A stretch of DNA of 64,000 nt from Pedobacter glucosidilyticus DSM 23534 (GCF_000425145.1 NZ_KE384311.1:1-64000), one strand, 5' to 3'. Positions 1-8,924 are shown, numbered from the stretch's first letter. Numbers and translations: made by a program. The notes: generated by a model from the letters alone, not told the origin.

Positions 1-94
1 CGAAACTCTACTTTAGACTGATCAGTTTATAGGGAGGAGGTCAATACGCCCGAAACTCTACTTTAGACTGATCAGTTTATAGGGAGGAGGTCAA
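1..94. repeat. 44-bp direct repeat, two copies, possible IS end
   Basis: Positions 1-44 and 51-94 are identical, with 6 unrelated bases between them (period 50). Read on the minus strand each copy starts with TGACCTCCTCC, a TG-type terminus like those of IS3-family elements. The duplication may be a tandem pair of insertion-sequence ends or an artefact at a contig edge. No transposase is present, so the IS reading is inference; the direct repeat itself is seen. Confidence 0.6.
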
Positions 95-330
95 AAGATG
101 TTCTTTCAAATGATGCCTATGGCTCTGAAATTGGAGAAAGACAAACTTTCTACATGAATAACTCAACTAAGCTGTTTAAAACTAAAACAGCGACATTTAT
201 AGGAAAACTTGATTTTAATTATGACACTCCTAAAACTACTGCAAAAATTATCGGATACAATTTAGAGTATGAATGTATAGACTTATCAAAAACTTCATTA
301 GACTCTAAAACGGGATTTAGCTTCTATTAA
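94..330 (+). pseudogene. C-terminal gene remnant
   Basis: An open frame runs from the second repeat copy to a TAA at 328-330. It has no start codon next to the repeat; the first in-frame ATG is at 154. The encoded 3' part (ending DSKTGFSFY) resembles no family I recognise. The frame is closed at 64-66, inside the repeat. The simplest reading is a gene whose 5' part was lost or displaced by the repeated sequence. An intact small gene starting at 154 (58 codons) cannot be excluded. Confidence 0.35.
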
Positions 331-331
331 A

Positions 332-474
332 ATAACGGCACATAACAGCAAATTTGCACAAAAATGGCTGACGGTGGTTCAACTCTGGTCTTTCGTTAAT
401 TATTTAGTTCAGTGCGGTACGACAATGGTTCTGCAAGCAATGCCATTTCTGCACAAATTAGCCCACCGTTATAC
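332..474. repeat. attC-like imperfect palindrome A
   Basis: The inner arms at 350-368 and 442-460 match at 15 of 19 positions when one is reverse-complemented, and most differences are transitions. Outer arms at 332-338 and 466-472 (ATAACGG/CCGTTAT) add 7 pairs. The right side ends in GTTATAC and the left side carries ACATAAC, which is close to the R'/R'' arrangement of integron attC sites. It lies just downstream of the gene remnant. A MITE-like or REP-like element is the alternative. The rest of the interval up to 599 shows nothing recognisable. Confidence 0.5.
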
Positions 475-599
475 AACATACACACTCATTAAGACGTGTT
501 TATTAGCGCTGATCATCCTGTTGTAAGTAAGATTACATAAAAGCTAAAGAGTAAATCATTTCTTATCTTAAGTTAACGATTATAAGGCTCCGACCCATC

Positions 600-607
600 T
601 AACTTTG
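600..607 (+). promoter_or_regulatory. putative -7 box (TAACTTTG)
   Basis: This matches the Bacteroidota -7 consensus TAnnTTTG and lies 30 nt before the ATG of the DUF6326 gene. No clear -33 TTG is seen. Confidence 0.35.
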
Positions 608-637
608 TAATATGGCTTAACATACATTAAAAATTTA

Positions 638-1063
638 ATGAACTCAGGAAAAATAATAAATAGCGAACTAGAAGACATCAAACCCGATTTAAAGCTAAAA
701 CTTGCATCACTTTGGGCAAGTTTAATGTTTATAATTATCTATCTCGATTATTTTCACTTATACATGCCTGGTTCTCTAAAAGATATGATAGCAGGGAGGG
801 TATTTATATTTGATATTACTCAAGGGTTTCTATTGGCAGCACTCGCTATGGTGATAACTCCAACACTGATGATTTTTCTTTCTGTTGCCCTACCAGCTAA
901 AGTAAATCGATGGGCTAATATTGTTACTGCCGGTATTAATATTCCATTAATATTGTTTAATCTGGCAGGAGAGGCCTGGATTCACATGGTACTTGGTGCT
1001 GTTATACAAGTTATTCTACTTTGTCTGATTATCCGTTATGCGTGGAAATGGCCTTGTATTTAA
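638..1063 (+). CDS. DUF6326 family membrane protein
   Basis: This 141-residue protein has a soluble N-terminus with the motif LEDIKPDLKLKLASLW, followed by four hydrophobic segments at about residues 27-45, 63-85, 92-110 and 113-135. The N-terminal motif and the YLDYF-LYMPG segment are typical of DUF6326 proteins, small inner-membrane proteins of unknown function. The gene stands alone: upstream is the attC-like palindrome, and downstream it converges on clpB across a shared hairpin. I can assign no function. The family call is from memory of conserved motifs. Confidence 0.75.
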   Translation: MNSGKIINSELEDIKPDLKLKLASLWASLMFIIIYLDYFHLYMPGSLKDMIAGRVFIFDITQGFLLAALAMVITPTLMIFLSVALPAKVNRWANIVTAGINIPLILFNLAGEAWIHMVLGAVIQVILLCLIIRYAWKWPCI

Positions 1064-1150
1064 GCTCTCAATTTCTAATACATATCTAAAACAGACTTTA
1101 TTTCAATTTATTTATTACCAATCCATTTGTTTAATTTATATCTTCTGAAA

Positions 1151-1180
1151 CAACGAAGCCGGAATTTTCCGGCTTTGTTG
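1151..1180. terminator. bidirectional terminator between DUF6326 gene and clpB
   Basis: A 13-bp near-perfect hairpin (CAACGAAGCCGGA / TCCGGCTTTGTTG) with a 4-nt loop lies 17 nt after the clpB stop and 87 nt after the DUF6326 stop. T-rich sequence flanks it modestly on both strands. Confidence 0.75.
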
Positions 1181-1197
1181 AATTTAATTTACTGGGA

Positions 1198-3798
1198 TTA
1201 TGATTTCTCGGAGTTGATAAAAACAAATTGTTTGTCAAATACATCAAGCTTTATTGCGCTGTCTTTGCTTACGGTGCCTGCGAGTATTTGTTTTGAAAGC
1301 TCGTTCAGGATTTTCTTTTGAATAACACGTTTCAAAGGTCTGGCTCCAAACTGTGGGTCGTAACCTAACTGAGAAAGCCAGTCTAAAGCATCTTCAGATG
1401 CAGAAATTTGTATCCCCATTTCTGATAGCATTTTTTGCAAGGCAACAAATTGTAATTTTACAATTTCTTTTATTTCATCTCTATGAAGCGGGGTAAACAT
1501 AATCACCTCATCAATTCTGTTTAAAAACTCTGGTCTGATAGATTTTTTAAGAATTTCAAATACCTCACTTTTTGTTTTAGCAATAATCTCATCTCTATTT
1601 AATTCATTCAGGAGTTCAAAATTTTCCTGTATCACGTGAGAACCTATGTTAGAGGTCATGATGATGATGGTATTTTTAAAATTCACCAGCCTACCTTTAT
1701 TATCGGTTAATCTTCCATCATCTAAAACCTGTAAAAGAATATTAAAAACATCAGGATGGGCTTTTTCTATTTCATCAAGCAAGATTACAGCGTATGGTTT
1801 TCTTCTTACGGCTTCGGTTAACTGTCCGCCTTCATCATAACCAACGTATCCCGGAGGGGCACCAATTAATCTAGAAACAGCATGTCTTTCTTGATACTCG
1901 CTCATATCAATTCTTACCATCGCTTGGTCATCATTAAATAAAAACTCGGCTAAAGCTTTGGCAAGCTCTGTTTTACCCACACCAGTTGTACCTAAGAATA
2001 TAAAGGAGCCTATAGGTTTTTTCTGGTCGCTTAAACCCGCTCTTGATCTTCTTATAGCATCAGAAATGGCTTCAATAGCTTCTTGTTGTCCGGCAACACG
2101 TTTGTGTAATTCTTCTTCTAGGCGTAAAAGTTTTTCTCTTTCACTTGAAACAAGTTTGGTTACAGGTATACCTGTCCAACGGGCTACAACGCCAGCAACA
2201 TCATCAGCAGTTACTTCTTCCTTCAACATTCTACTATCAGCAGTTTTGCCAGCTAATTCCTGCTTAAGCTTTTCAACCTGATCCTGTGCTTCTTTAATTC
2301 TACCGTATCTTATTTCTGCTACTTTACCATAATCGCCTGCTCTTTCTGCCTGTTCTGCTTCCAGTTTAAAATTTTCTATATTTTGCAGATTATTGTTAAT
2401 AGCATCAACTAAATCCTTTTCTCCCTGCCATTTAGCTTTAAGTTCGTCTCTCTCGGCACTTAGATTACTGATTTCTTGTGTCAGGTCTTTTACTTTAACA
2501 TCATCATTTTCTCTTTTAATAGCTTCTCTTTCTATTTCTAACTGCATAATTTTACGGTCTAGCTCATCTACCGCTTCTGGCACAGAATCCATCTCTAACC
2601 TCAATTTTGATGCAGCTTCATCCATCAAATCAATAGCTTTATCAGGTAAAAACCTATCAGAAATATAACGTTGAGAAAGTTCTACAGCAGCAATAATAGC
2701 TTCATCTTTTATCCTTACTTTATGATGCGTTTCATAGCGTTCTTTTAATCCTCTTAAAATGGAAATGGCATCTTGGGTATCAGGCTCGTCTACCATAACT
2801 TTTTGAAATCTGCGCTCCAGAGCTTTATCTTTTTCCAGATATTTTTGATATTCATTTAAAGTTGTAGCGCCAATTGCCCTCAGTTCGCCTCTGGCTAAAG
2901 CAGGTTTTAAAATATTAGCGGCATCCATAGCACCTTCGCCACCACCGGCACCAACAAGAGTATGTATTTCATCAATAAATAAAATAATTTCACCGTCGCT
3001 GTCTGTCACTTCCTTTACAACAGCTTTAAGGCGTTCCTCAAACTCTCCTTTATACTTTGCACCTGCTACCAAAGCTCCCATATCTAAAGAAAATACAGTC
3101 TTTGATTTTAGGTTTTCTGGAGCATCGCCTTTAATGATTCTAAAGGCAATACCTTCTGCAATAGCAGTTTTACCAACACCAGGTTCGCCAATTAAGATAG
3201 GATTGTTTTTTGTACGTCTGGATAAAATTTGAATTACTCTTCTGATTTCTTCATCCCTACCAATAACAGGATCTAATTTTCCTGATGCTGCATAGTCATT
3301 TAAGTTGCGGGCATACTTATTTAAAGCATTGTAAGTGGCTTCGGCATTTTGGTCAGTTACTTTTGCGTCTCCTCTTAAATCTTTAATAGCTTTTTTTAAG
3401 TCTTTTTCATTAACGCCTTGCTCTTTAAGTAAGCTTGCTGTTTTGTCTGCCGAAGCTAATAAACCAAGTAAAATATGCTCTACAGATACAAATTCGTCTT
3501 TAAACTCTTTCAGATAAGATTGTGCTTTTTGTAATGATGAATTTGCTGCTGTGGATAGGTACAGGTTAGAGCCGCTAACTTTAGGAAAAGCTGCAATTTG
3601 TTCGTCTAAAGATTCGTTTAATCTATTGATATTAACGTTAAGCTTTTTAAGCAGGTAACCTACAACATTTTCATCTACAGCTAATAAACCTTTTAATATA
3701 TGAGCGTTTTCTATAGCTTGTTGTTGAAAACCTTGTGTGATTTCAGAAGCTTTTTGTATAGCCTCCTGTGCTTTTATGGTGTAATTATTGAAATTCAT
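1198..3798 (-). CDS. clpB: ATP-dependent chaperone ClpB (Hsp100 disaggregase)
   Basis: The 866 residues are the full length of the family. ClpB is a hexameric cytoplasmic AAA+ disaggregase working with DnaK. Visible in order: Clp N-domain (about 1-150), first ATPase module with Walker [14 protein letters not shown], a long charged coiled-coil middle domain (about 400-530), second ATPase module with Walker [14 protein letters not shown], and the C-terminal D2-small domain. Walker B motifs (FIDEIHTL and [10 protein letters not shown]) are intact. The start carries a rare clear Shine-Dalgarno (GGAGG, 10 nt spacing). It is monocistronic, with a terminator just after the stop. Confidence 0.97.
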   Translation of the reverse strand: MNFNNYTIKAQEAIQKASEITQGFQQQAIENAHILKGLLAVDENVVGYLLKKLNVNINRLNESLDEQIAAFPKVSGSNLYLSTAANSSLQKAQSYLKEFKDEFVSVEHILLGLLASADKTASLLKEQGVNEKDLKKAIKDLRGDAKVTDQNAEATYNALNKYARNLNDYAASGKLDPVIGRDEEIRRVIQILSRRTKNNPILIGEPGVGKTAIAEGIAFRIIKGDAPENLKSKTVFSLDMGALVAGAKYKGEFEERLKAVVKEVTDSDGEIILFIDEIHTLVGAGGGEGAMDAANILKPALARGELRAIGATTLNEYQKYLEKDKALERRFQKVMVDEPDTQDAISILRGLKERYETHHKVRIKDEAIIAAVELSQRYISDRFLPDKAIDLMDEAASKLRLEMDSVPEAVDELDRKIMQLEIEREAIKRENDDVKVKDLTQEISNLSAERDELKAKWQGEKDLVDAINNNLQNIENFKLEAEQAERAGDYGKVAEIRYGRIKEAQDQVEKLKQELAGKTADSRMLKEEVTADDVAGVVARWTGIPVTKLVSSEREKLLRLEEELHKRVAGQQEAIEAISDAIRRSRAGLSDQKKPIGSFIFLGTTGVGKTELAKALAEFLFNDDQAMVRIDMSEYQERHAVSRLIGAPPGYVGYDEGGQLTEAVRRKPYAVILLDEIEKAHPDVFNILLQVLDDGRLTDNKGRLVNFKNTIIIMTSNIGSHVIQENFELLNELNRDEIIAKTKSEVFEILKKSIRPEFLNRIDEVIMFTPLHRDEIKEIVKLQFVALQKMLSEMGIQISASEDALDWLSQLGYDPQFGARPLKRVIQKKILNELSKQILAGTVSKDSAIKLDVFDKQFVFINSEKS

Positions 3799-3943
3799 GA
3801 TTTAATTTCCTCCGCTTATGCTCATATCAAAAAGGTATCCAGAATGAGATAGCATGCAGAATCATGAAAAAATGTCTTTATTTTTAGCGTTTAAAAGACA
3901 TAATGGCTGTTTTAGCGAAGTTTGGATGAATTTTTAGCATAAA

Positions 3944-3966
3944 AAAAGCGCCTTTATTGCGCTTTT
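3944..3966 (-). terminator. terminator of the pyrE operon
   Basis: The stem AAAAGCGC/GCGCTTTT has a 7-nt loop. On the minus strand it is followed by a run of seven T. It lies 17 nt after the stop of the SRPBCC gene. Confidence 0.85.
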
Positions 3967-3982
3967 AAAATCAATTTTGGTA

Positions 3983-4378
3983 TTATCCCAGTTTATTTTG
4001 AAGTGCTTGTGTCTGGAAATCAGCTAGTTTTTGTAGTGGACCGCTGGCAAGCATTTTCATCATCATATTTAACTCGGCAGATATAGTAAGTGTTGCCTGT
4101 GTTTGATGATCAATTTCTGATAAAGACCATACTAAGTTTAGCACAATAGGCGCTTCTTCTGCGGGCGTAATGGTTATTCTTTCGTTAACTATCCTTTCTT
4201 CAACTTTTAAGGCCAGCTTGGCCATATTTTGTATCGTAAAACGAGCTTCGTCTCGGGTTGAAGACCAATTATAAATGTTTTCGGGCATCAAGAGTTGATG
4301 ATTATTTAAATCCTCAAGAAATTGATAAACTTCTGCAACACTTTTACTAAGTGTGGTTTTGCTTTCAAATATGGTCAT
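3983..4378 (-). CDS. SRPBCC (START/Bet v1-like) family protein
   Basis: This 131-residue protein begins MTIFESKTTLSKSVAEVYQF, the usual opening strand and helix of the SRPBCC fold, in which a deep cavity binds hydrophobic ligands. It has no signal peptide or membrane segment. Its start lies 14 nt inside the 3' end of pyrE, so the two are translationally coupled and share the terminator at 3944-3966. No ligand or reaction can be deduced. A role in pyrimidine metabolism is only suggested by linkage. Confidence 0.75.
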   Translation of the reverse strand: MTIFESKTTLSKSVAEVYQFLEDLNNHQLLMPENIYNWSSTRDEARFTIQNMAKLALKVEERIVNERITITPAEEAPIVLNLVWSLSEIDHQTQATLTISAELNMMMKMLASGPLQKLADFQTQALQNKLG

Positions 4379-5036
4379 GAGTAGTATTGGTTAATTGTTT
4401 GCCCCAAGTAGAAGGATTTTTCCTCCATTCTTCTAGTAATTGTAAATCAGTTGCCGGGAAAAAATGATGCTCTGCGGCATAAGCCAATAAAGCAGAGTAG
4501 TTAGATAATGTTGCAAAACGGCATTTTGCTTGCTGGAAATTTTCAACCGATACATCTAGACCATAAGAAAATATAGCAACTAAACCTGCTACCTCATAAC
4601 CTGCATCTCTTAAAGCTTGTACAGCTTGTAAACTACTTTTACCGGTAGAAATTAAATCCTCAATCACAACCACTCTTTGGCCTTCATTAATTTCTCCTTC
4701 TATCAAGCTTTGTGTACCGTGTTCTTTGGGTTTGGAGCGCACATAAATAAACGGTAACCCCAGTTCTTGTGCAACTAAAGCTCCTTGTGGTATACCAGCA
4801 GTGGCAACACCTGCAATTGCTCCAACAGAACCAAATTCTTCTTGTATCAGCTCAGAAAGTTTTTGTCTGATATAGGTTCTGATAGCCGGATAAGATAAAG
4901 TTATACGGTTATCACAGTAGATTGGTGATTTCCAACCAGAGGCCCATGTAAAAGGATTAGTAGGTTGTAATTTAATTGCTTTAATTTGCAACAAAAATTC
5001 AGCAATTTTCTGTTCGATTTCACTTTTGTTGTACAT
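4365..5036 (-). CDS. pyrE: orotate phosphoribosyltransferase
   Basis: PyrE joins orotate and PRPP to form OMP in UMP synthesis. The 223-residue sequence has the N-terminal FTWASGWKSPIYCDNR block, the flexible loop around KPKEHGTQ and the PRPP-binding motif VVVIEDLISTGKSS. Length and start fit family members. The start codon overlaps the ATG of the divergent Nudix gene (CATG at 5034-5037). A TATTTTTG box lies only 4 nt upstream, inside the Nudix coding region, so the mRNA is probably leaderless. It is the first gene of a two-gene operon with the SRPBCC gene. Confidence 0.96.
   Translation of the reverse strand: MYNKSEIEQKIAEFLLQIKAIKLQPTNPFTWASGWKSPIYCDNRITLSYPAIRTYIRQKLSELIQEEFGSVGAIAGVATAGIPQGALVAQELGLPFIYVRSKPKEHGTQSLIEGEINEGQRVVVIEDLISTGKSSLQAVQALRDAGYEVAGLVAIFSYGLDVSVENFQQAKCRFATLSNYSALLAYAAEHHFFPATDLQLLEEWRKNPSTWGKQLTNTTHDHI
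5021..5028 (+). promoter_or_regulatory. putative -7 box of the Nudix gene (CACTTTTG)
   Basis: This matches TAnnTTTG at all but the first base and ends 6 nt before the Nudix ATG. It lies inside the first codons of pyrE. Confidence 0.4.
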
Positions 5037-5637
5037 GGCTCAAAAATACAATATTTATATAAACCAAAAGGCGTTAATTATAACTTCTATTAAACCGGAT
5101 GATTCTTTGGATTATCAAATGCTTGATGTTCAGTCTTTTGAGTTTGAAAAATTTTATAAGTCTTTATCAAAAAATCCACAGTCTGTATTTTACCTCTTAA
5201 CAGAGCATCCTAAAGCAGTTTTTAAAGAGGTAAAAAGTTCTTTACGTATTATTGAAGCAGCAGGTGGCTTGGTAGAAAGTAACGAGGGTAAATACCTCTT
5301 TATCAAAAGAAATGGTAGATGGGATTTACCCAAAGGCAAGCTGGAAGAAGATGAAAGTAAAAGAGATGCTGCCGTAAGAGAAGTGGAGGAGGAGTGTGGT
5401 ATTGTGGTTAAAAAACTGGGAAAAAAACTGATTAAAACTTACCATGTTTACGAGATAAAAGGCAAGCCTGTTTTAAAGGTTTCTCACTGGTATACCATGT
5501 TAACTAAATCAAACCAAAAGCTTATTCCGCAATTAGAAGAGGGGATTACCGAAGTGAAATGGATAGCTAAAAAAGATTGGAATTTGGTAAGAGCCAATAC
5601 TTATCCTTCTATCTTGGATGTGTTAGATATTGTTTAA
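5035..5637 (+). CDS. Nudix hydrolase
   Basis: About 200 residues counted from the ATG at 5035; a frame can be read from a TTG at 5026 but that is not a likely start. The C-terminal half is a Nudix domain with the box GKLEEDESKRDAAVREVEEECGI broken into its key residues: G, then E, then REVEEE around positions 104-126. Such proteins hydrolyse nucleoside diphosphates linked to another moiety. The N-terminal 75 residues form a separate, uncharacterised domain common in Bacteroidota relatives. It is divergent from pyrE with overlapping start codons, and its last 15 nt overlap the 3' end of coaD. The substrate is unknown. Confidence 0.88.
   Translation: MAQKYNIYINQKALIITSIKPDDSLDYQMLDVQSFEFEKFYKSLSKNPQSVFYLLTEHPKAVFKEVKSSLRIIEAAGGLVESNEGKYLFIKRNGRWDLPKGKLEEDESKRDAAVREVEEECGIVVKKLGKKLIKTYHVYEIKGKPVLKVSHWYTMLTKSNQKLIPQLEEGITEVKWIAKKDWNLVRANTYPSILDVLDIV
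5041..5048 (-). promoter_or_regulatory. putative -7 box of pyrE (TATTTTTG)
   Basis: This is a full TAnnTTTG match ending 4 nt before the pyrE ATG. A TTG lies 16 nt further upstream. It sits inside the Nudix coding sequence. Confidence 0.55.
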
Positions 5638-6102
5638 AGCCGGAAGAAAAGGAAGAGCTTCTGCTGGTACAAATTGGCTTACATCACCGCCATATCTTAA
5701 AATATCTCTTACAATGGTAGAGCTTATAGAAGAGTAACCAGGTTTGCTTAAAATAAATATAGATTCTATATTGGGTATTAAAGCATGATTCATTTGTGCT
5801 ATAGCCTTTTCATATTCAAAATCAGACACAGTTCTAATACCTCTAATCATATAAGAGGCACCAATCTTTTGGCAAAAATTAACGGTTAAGCCCTCATAAG
5901 AAATTACTTCTATTTTAGGTTCGCTATTAAAAACAGCTTTTAACATTTCTAATCTTTGCTTTGCTTCCATTAAAGGCTGTTTATTACTGTTTAATCCTAT
6001 GCCAACATAAACTTTATCAAACAGCGAGATAGATCTTCTTAAAATATCTACATGGGCTTTTGTAATAGGATCAAAAGAACCAGGGAATAAGGCAATTTTC
6101 AT
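5623..6102 (-). CDS. coaD: phosphopantetheine adenylyltransferase
   Basis: CoaD transfers AMP to 4'-phosphopantetheine in coenzyme A synthesis. The 159-residue protein is full length. It has the nucleotidyltransferase motif GSFDPITKAH, a TxxH variant in which the usual NGH is KAH, plus MIRGIRTVSDFEYE and the C-terminal YSSISSTIVRDI. It is the third gene of the DUF3822-rsmD-coaD operon, with an 11-nt gap after rsmD, and converges on the Nudix gene with a 15-nt overlap. Confidence 0.96.
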   Translation of the reverse strand: MKIALFPGSFDPITKAHVDILRRSISLFDKVYVGIGLNSNKQPLMEAKQRLEMLKAVFNSEPKIEVISYEGLTVNFCQKIGASYMIRGIRTVSDFEYEKAIAQMNHALIPNIESIFILSKPGYSSISSTIVRDILRYGGDVSQFVPAEALPFLPALNNI

Positions 6103-6113
6103 AGTTTTAAATA

Positions 6114-6647
6114 TTAATTTGTAAAAAAGCTAAATGCAGCATAACCATATTTTCTTACATCCGTAAAGTTAGGATGATGAGCTAAATTTTGCATACTTTG
6201 ATGTTCGATAATTAAAATTCCGCCTGGTTTTAAAAGCTGCTTGCTAAAAATAATCTTTGCTATTTCTGGGATGTTGGTTAAATCATAAGGAGGGTCTGCA
6301 AAAATTAAATCAAATGTTTGGTTTTCAGTATTTAAAAACTTAAAAACATCACTTTTGATAGCTTTGATTTGGGTAAGATTTAAATCTTTACTTATCGCTT
6401 TTAGATAGCCGTAACAACCAAAGGCTCTATCTACAGCAATAATTTCCTGAGCTCCTCTGGATGCAAATTCTAAAGAAATATTACCAGTTCCACTAAATAA
6501 GTCTAATATTTTTAGATTACTAATTTCTAGCTGGTTAGTTAAAATGTTAAAAAGAGCTTCTTTAGCAATATCAGTAGTTGGTCTTACAGGTAATTTTTTC
6601 GGTGGATTTAACCTGATGCCTTTTAATGTACCTCCAATTATTCGCAT
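6114..6647 (-). CDS. rsmD: 16S rRNA (guanine-966-N2)-methyltransferase
   Basis: RsmD methylates G966 of 16S rRNA during 30S assembly. The 177-residue sequence starts MRIIGGTLKGIRLNPP, the family's usual opening. It contains the SAM-binding motif DLFSGTGNISLEFASRGA and the catalytic DPPY. It overlaps the upstream DUF3822 gene by 10 nt and precedes coaD, an arrangement common in Bacteroidota. Confidence 0.95.
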   Translation of the reverse strand: MRIIGGTLKGIRLNPPKKLPVRPTTDIAKEALFNILTNQLEISNLKILDLFSGTGNISLEFASRGAQEIIAVDRAFGCYGYLKAISKDLNLTQIKAIKSDVFKFLNTENQTFDLIFADPPYDLTNIPEIAKIIFSKQLLKPGGILIIEHQSMQNLAHHPNFTDVRKYGYAAFSFFTN

Positions 6648-7444
6648 AAAGCCATGCTTAATAAAGAAAAAAATTGATGTAATGGTGCTTCCGCAAAATT
6701 TTCATCAGCAGTTATAAAGGGTATATTTTTTATCAAAGTAACATCCGTAAATAAATGTGTTATTTCATTAAAATAAACATGCCCGCTATCGATATTTCCA
6801 CTCAATTTAAGAGGGGTTTCTTTGGTATTGATATGCTTCTCCTGAATCATCAACATCAAAAAATATTTGAGTTCTTCCTGGTTTTTAATTTCAAAAATAT
6901 TGTAAAAAAATAATTCGCCTTGTTTTAGTATAAGCACTTCAACATGTTCCTTTTTAAAATTTAAAAATATTTCTGGATAAGAAGTTTCCGCATGAAGTTG
7001 TTTTGCACCCACATAAAGCGGAATAAATTGAGGGTAAAGTTTAGCATCCTGCAAATAATGATTTGTCTCTTCTATTTGTGTATGCTTAAAGGTATAAACA
7101 GTATGGATATCAGTTTGAGGAATCAATCGTTTAAAAACACTTTCCTGATAAGGATCAAAACCAATAATAGCTTTCAATTTGGTCTCAATAGCCTCGTTAA
7201 AATGCAATTCTGGAATAAAAGTAAAAGATTTGGTCATTATAGATACTTTTACCTGTGCAAAATCTGATTTAAATAAATCATGATGGTGTGAAAAGCTATG
7301 TGACGGGTGATAGCCTACAAGCTTTAGTGATTGATTTTGAACAATAGCGTATTGATAGCCAGTTTCATCAAGCTCTAAAACTAATTGTTGAAGATTTGAA
7401 TTTTCTGGATTAAAATCGGCTGACTGAATGATGATATCTTCCAT
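6638..7444 (-). CDS. DUF3822 family protein
   Basis: I place the start at the ATG at 7442-7444, giving 268 residues from MEDIIIQSADF. A longer open frame to 7528 adds a 28-residue extension with no family precedent that would run into the divergent helicase gene. DUF3822 proteins are cytoplasmic, of unknown function, and usually sit next to rsmD and coaD in Bacteroidota. An actin/acetate-kinase-like fold has been suggested for the family, but I see no catalytic motif. A perfect TACTTTTG box ends 6 nt before the chosen ATG, which supports it and implies a leaderless operon transcript. Confidence 0.82.
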   Translation of the reverse strand: MEDIIIQSADFNPENSNLQQLVLELDETGYQYAIVQNQSLKLVGYHPSHSFSHHHDLFKSDFAQVKVSIMTKSFTFIPELHFNEAIETKLKAIIGFDPYQESVFKRLIPQTDIHTVYTFKHTQIEETNHYLQDAKLYPQFIPLYVGAKQLHAETSYPEIFLNFKKEHVEVLILKQGELFFYNIFEIKNQEELKYFLMLMIQEKHINTKETPLKLSGNIDSGHVYFNEITHLFTDVTLIKNIPFITADENFAEAPLHQFFSLLSMALCE

Positions 7445-7450
7445 GAGTAA

Positions 7451-7458
7451 CAAAAGTA
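7451..7458 (-). promoter_or_regulatory. putative -7 box of DUF3822-rsmD-coaD (TACTTTTG)
   Basis: Full TAnnTTTG match ending 6 nt before the ATG. A TTTTG lies about 24 nt further upstream. Confidence 0.5.
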
Positions 7459-7494
7459 AAATTTTTAATCCATCTATGAGTTCAAAATTTTTAT

Positions 7495-7502
7495 GAAATT
7501 TG
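7495..7502 (+). promoter_or_regulatory. putative -7 box of the RecD-like gene (GAAATTTG)
   Basis: This matches TAnnTTTG except for the first base and ends 6 nt before the ATG at 7509, the same geometry as the divergent operon opposite. Confidence 0.35.
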
Positions 7503-7508
7503 AAGAAC

Positions 7509-8924
7509 ATGTCTATAGCCCAATCCATACGTCAGAAATTTCCTCACGAACCTAATGAGCAGCAATTAGCTTTATTTAAATTGTTAGAAGATTTTGTGAC
7601 CAGCCAACAGCCAGATATTGCTTTACTGATAAAAGGTTACGCTGGTACAGGTAAAACTACCATCATAAGTGCATTTGTTAATGTTTTAAAAATGCAAAAA
7701 AGACAAGTAGTATTACTAGCACCAACCGGAAGAGCAGCAAAGGTGATTGCTAATTACTCAGGACTTCAGGCATCTACCATACATCGTAAAATTTATCGTA
7801 AACGTGTTGCCGGAACTCCGGATTTAATGTTTATCCTAGCTCCAAATCTCCATAAAGACACATTTTTTGTGGTGGATGAAGCTTCTATGATTAGCGATGA
7901 TAAAACCGATTTTAGCGGTAGTAGCTTGTTGGAAGATTTGATAAGCTATGTTTACAACGATAAAGGCAATAAATTAATCTTTATTGGTGATACTGCCCAG
8001 TTACCTCCGGTAAATGCTGTAGAAAGCCCAGCCTTATCAGTAGCTCATTTAAAAGCTTATTCTTTAGAATTGATGTATACAGAACTTACAGATGTTGTAA
8101 GGCAAGCACAAAAATCAGGAATCTTATTTAATGCTACACGTATCAGAAATCAAATAAGAAAGCAAGAAAGTAATTTCCCATCGCTGATAACAACAGGGTA
8201 TAAAGATGTTTATAAAATGACGGGAGACAAAATTATTGAAGGTTTAAACTATGCTTATGATAAATACGGATTAGAGCATTGCTTAGTGGTTTGCAGATCT
8301 AATAAAAATGCCAATATGTATAATCAACATATTAGAAACCAAATACTTTGGCGGGAAGATGAATTAACAGGCGGAGATTTAGTGATGGTTGTAAAAAATA
8401 ACTATTTCTGGATGCCAGAAGATAAGGGAGGTTTTATTGCCAATGGAGATATCGCAAAAATTACAAGGGTTAAGAATATTCATGATATGTATGGTCTTAG
8501 GTTTGCTGATGTTCAATTAGAAATTTTAGATAGTACGGATGAAGGTTATCAAATTGAGGCTAAAGTTTTGTTAGATACCTTGTATAGCGAAAGCCCTAAT
8601 CTCCCTTACGAGCAGCAAAAACTGTTTTTTAATGAAGTGATGAAAGATTATGAGCATATAACCAATAAGCGAGTTAGGATGGAAGAGTTGAAAACCAACC
8701 CTTATTATAATGCCTTACAAATTAAGTTTGCTTATGCTGTTACTTGCCATAAAGCGCAGGGTGGGCAGTGGCCTGCTGTATTTGTAGACCAAGGCTATTT
8801 AACAGCAGAGTTGTTAAACACAGAACTTTTAAGATGGCTTTATACAGCCTGTACCAGAGCATCTAAAGAATTGTTTTTTGTTAATTTTATTGATGAATTT
8901 TTCAAGACTCAACCCAATTCTTAG
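7509..8924 (+). CDS. RecD/Dda-like superfamily 1 DNA helicase
   Basis: About 471 residues from the ATG at 7509; the TTG at 7500 is not needed. The protein carries Walker A GYAGTGKTT, motif Ia VVLLAPTGRAAKV, Walker B VVDEASMI, motif III FIGDTAQLPPV, the UvrD_C_2 motif YAVTCHKAQGGQW and motif VI YTACTRASKELF. These identify a 5'-to-3' SF1B helicase of the RecD2/Dda type. It lacks the N-terminal extension of RecD2 and any nuclease domain. It probably acts in replication-fork or recombination repair. Its 3' end overlaps the convergent CHASE3 gene by 23 nt. Confidence 0.9.
   Translation: MSIAQSIRQKFPHEPNEQQLALFKLLEDFVTSQQPDIALLIKGYAGTGKTTIISAFVNVLKMQKRQVVLLAPTGRAAKVIANYSGLQASTIHRKIYRKRVAGTPDLMFILAPNLHKDTFFVVDEASMISDDKTDFSGSSLLEDLISYVYNDKGNKLIFIGDTAQLPPVNAVESPALSVAHLKAYSLELMYTELTDVVRQAQKSGILFNATRIRNQIRKQESNFPSLITTGYKDVYKMTGDKIIEGLNYAYDKYGLEHCLVVCRSNKNANMYNQHIRNQILWREDELTGGDLVMVVKNNYFWMPEDKGGFIANGDIAKITRVKNIHDMYGLRFADVQLEILDSTDEGYQIEAKVLLDTLYSESPNLPYEQQKLFFNEVMKDYEHITNKRVRMEELKTNPYYNALQIKFAYAVTCHKAQGGQWPAVFVDQGYLTAELLNTELLRWLYTACTRASKELFFVNFIDEFFKTQPNS

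Noticed and set aside
7445-7528. A 28-residue N-terminal extension of the DUF3822 protein
   Set aside because: It runs into the divergent helicase gene, and the ATG at 7444 has a good -7 box right upstream.
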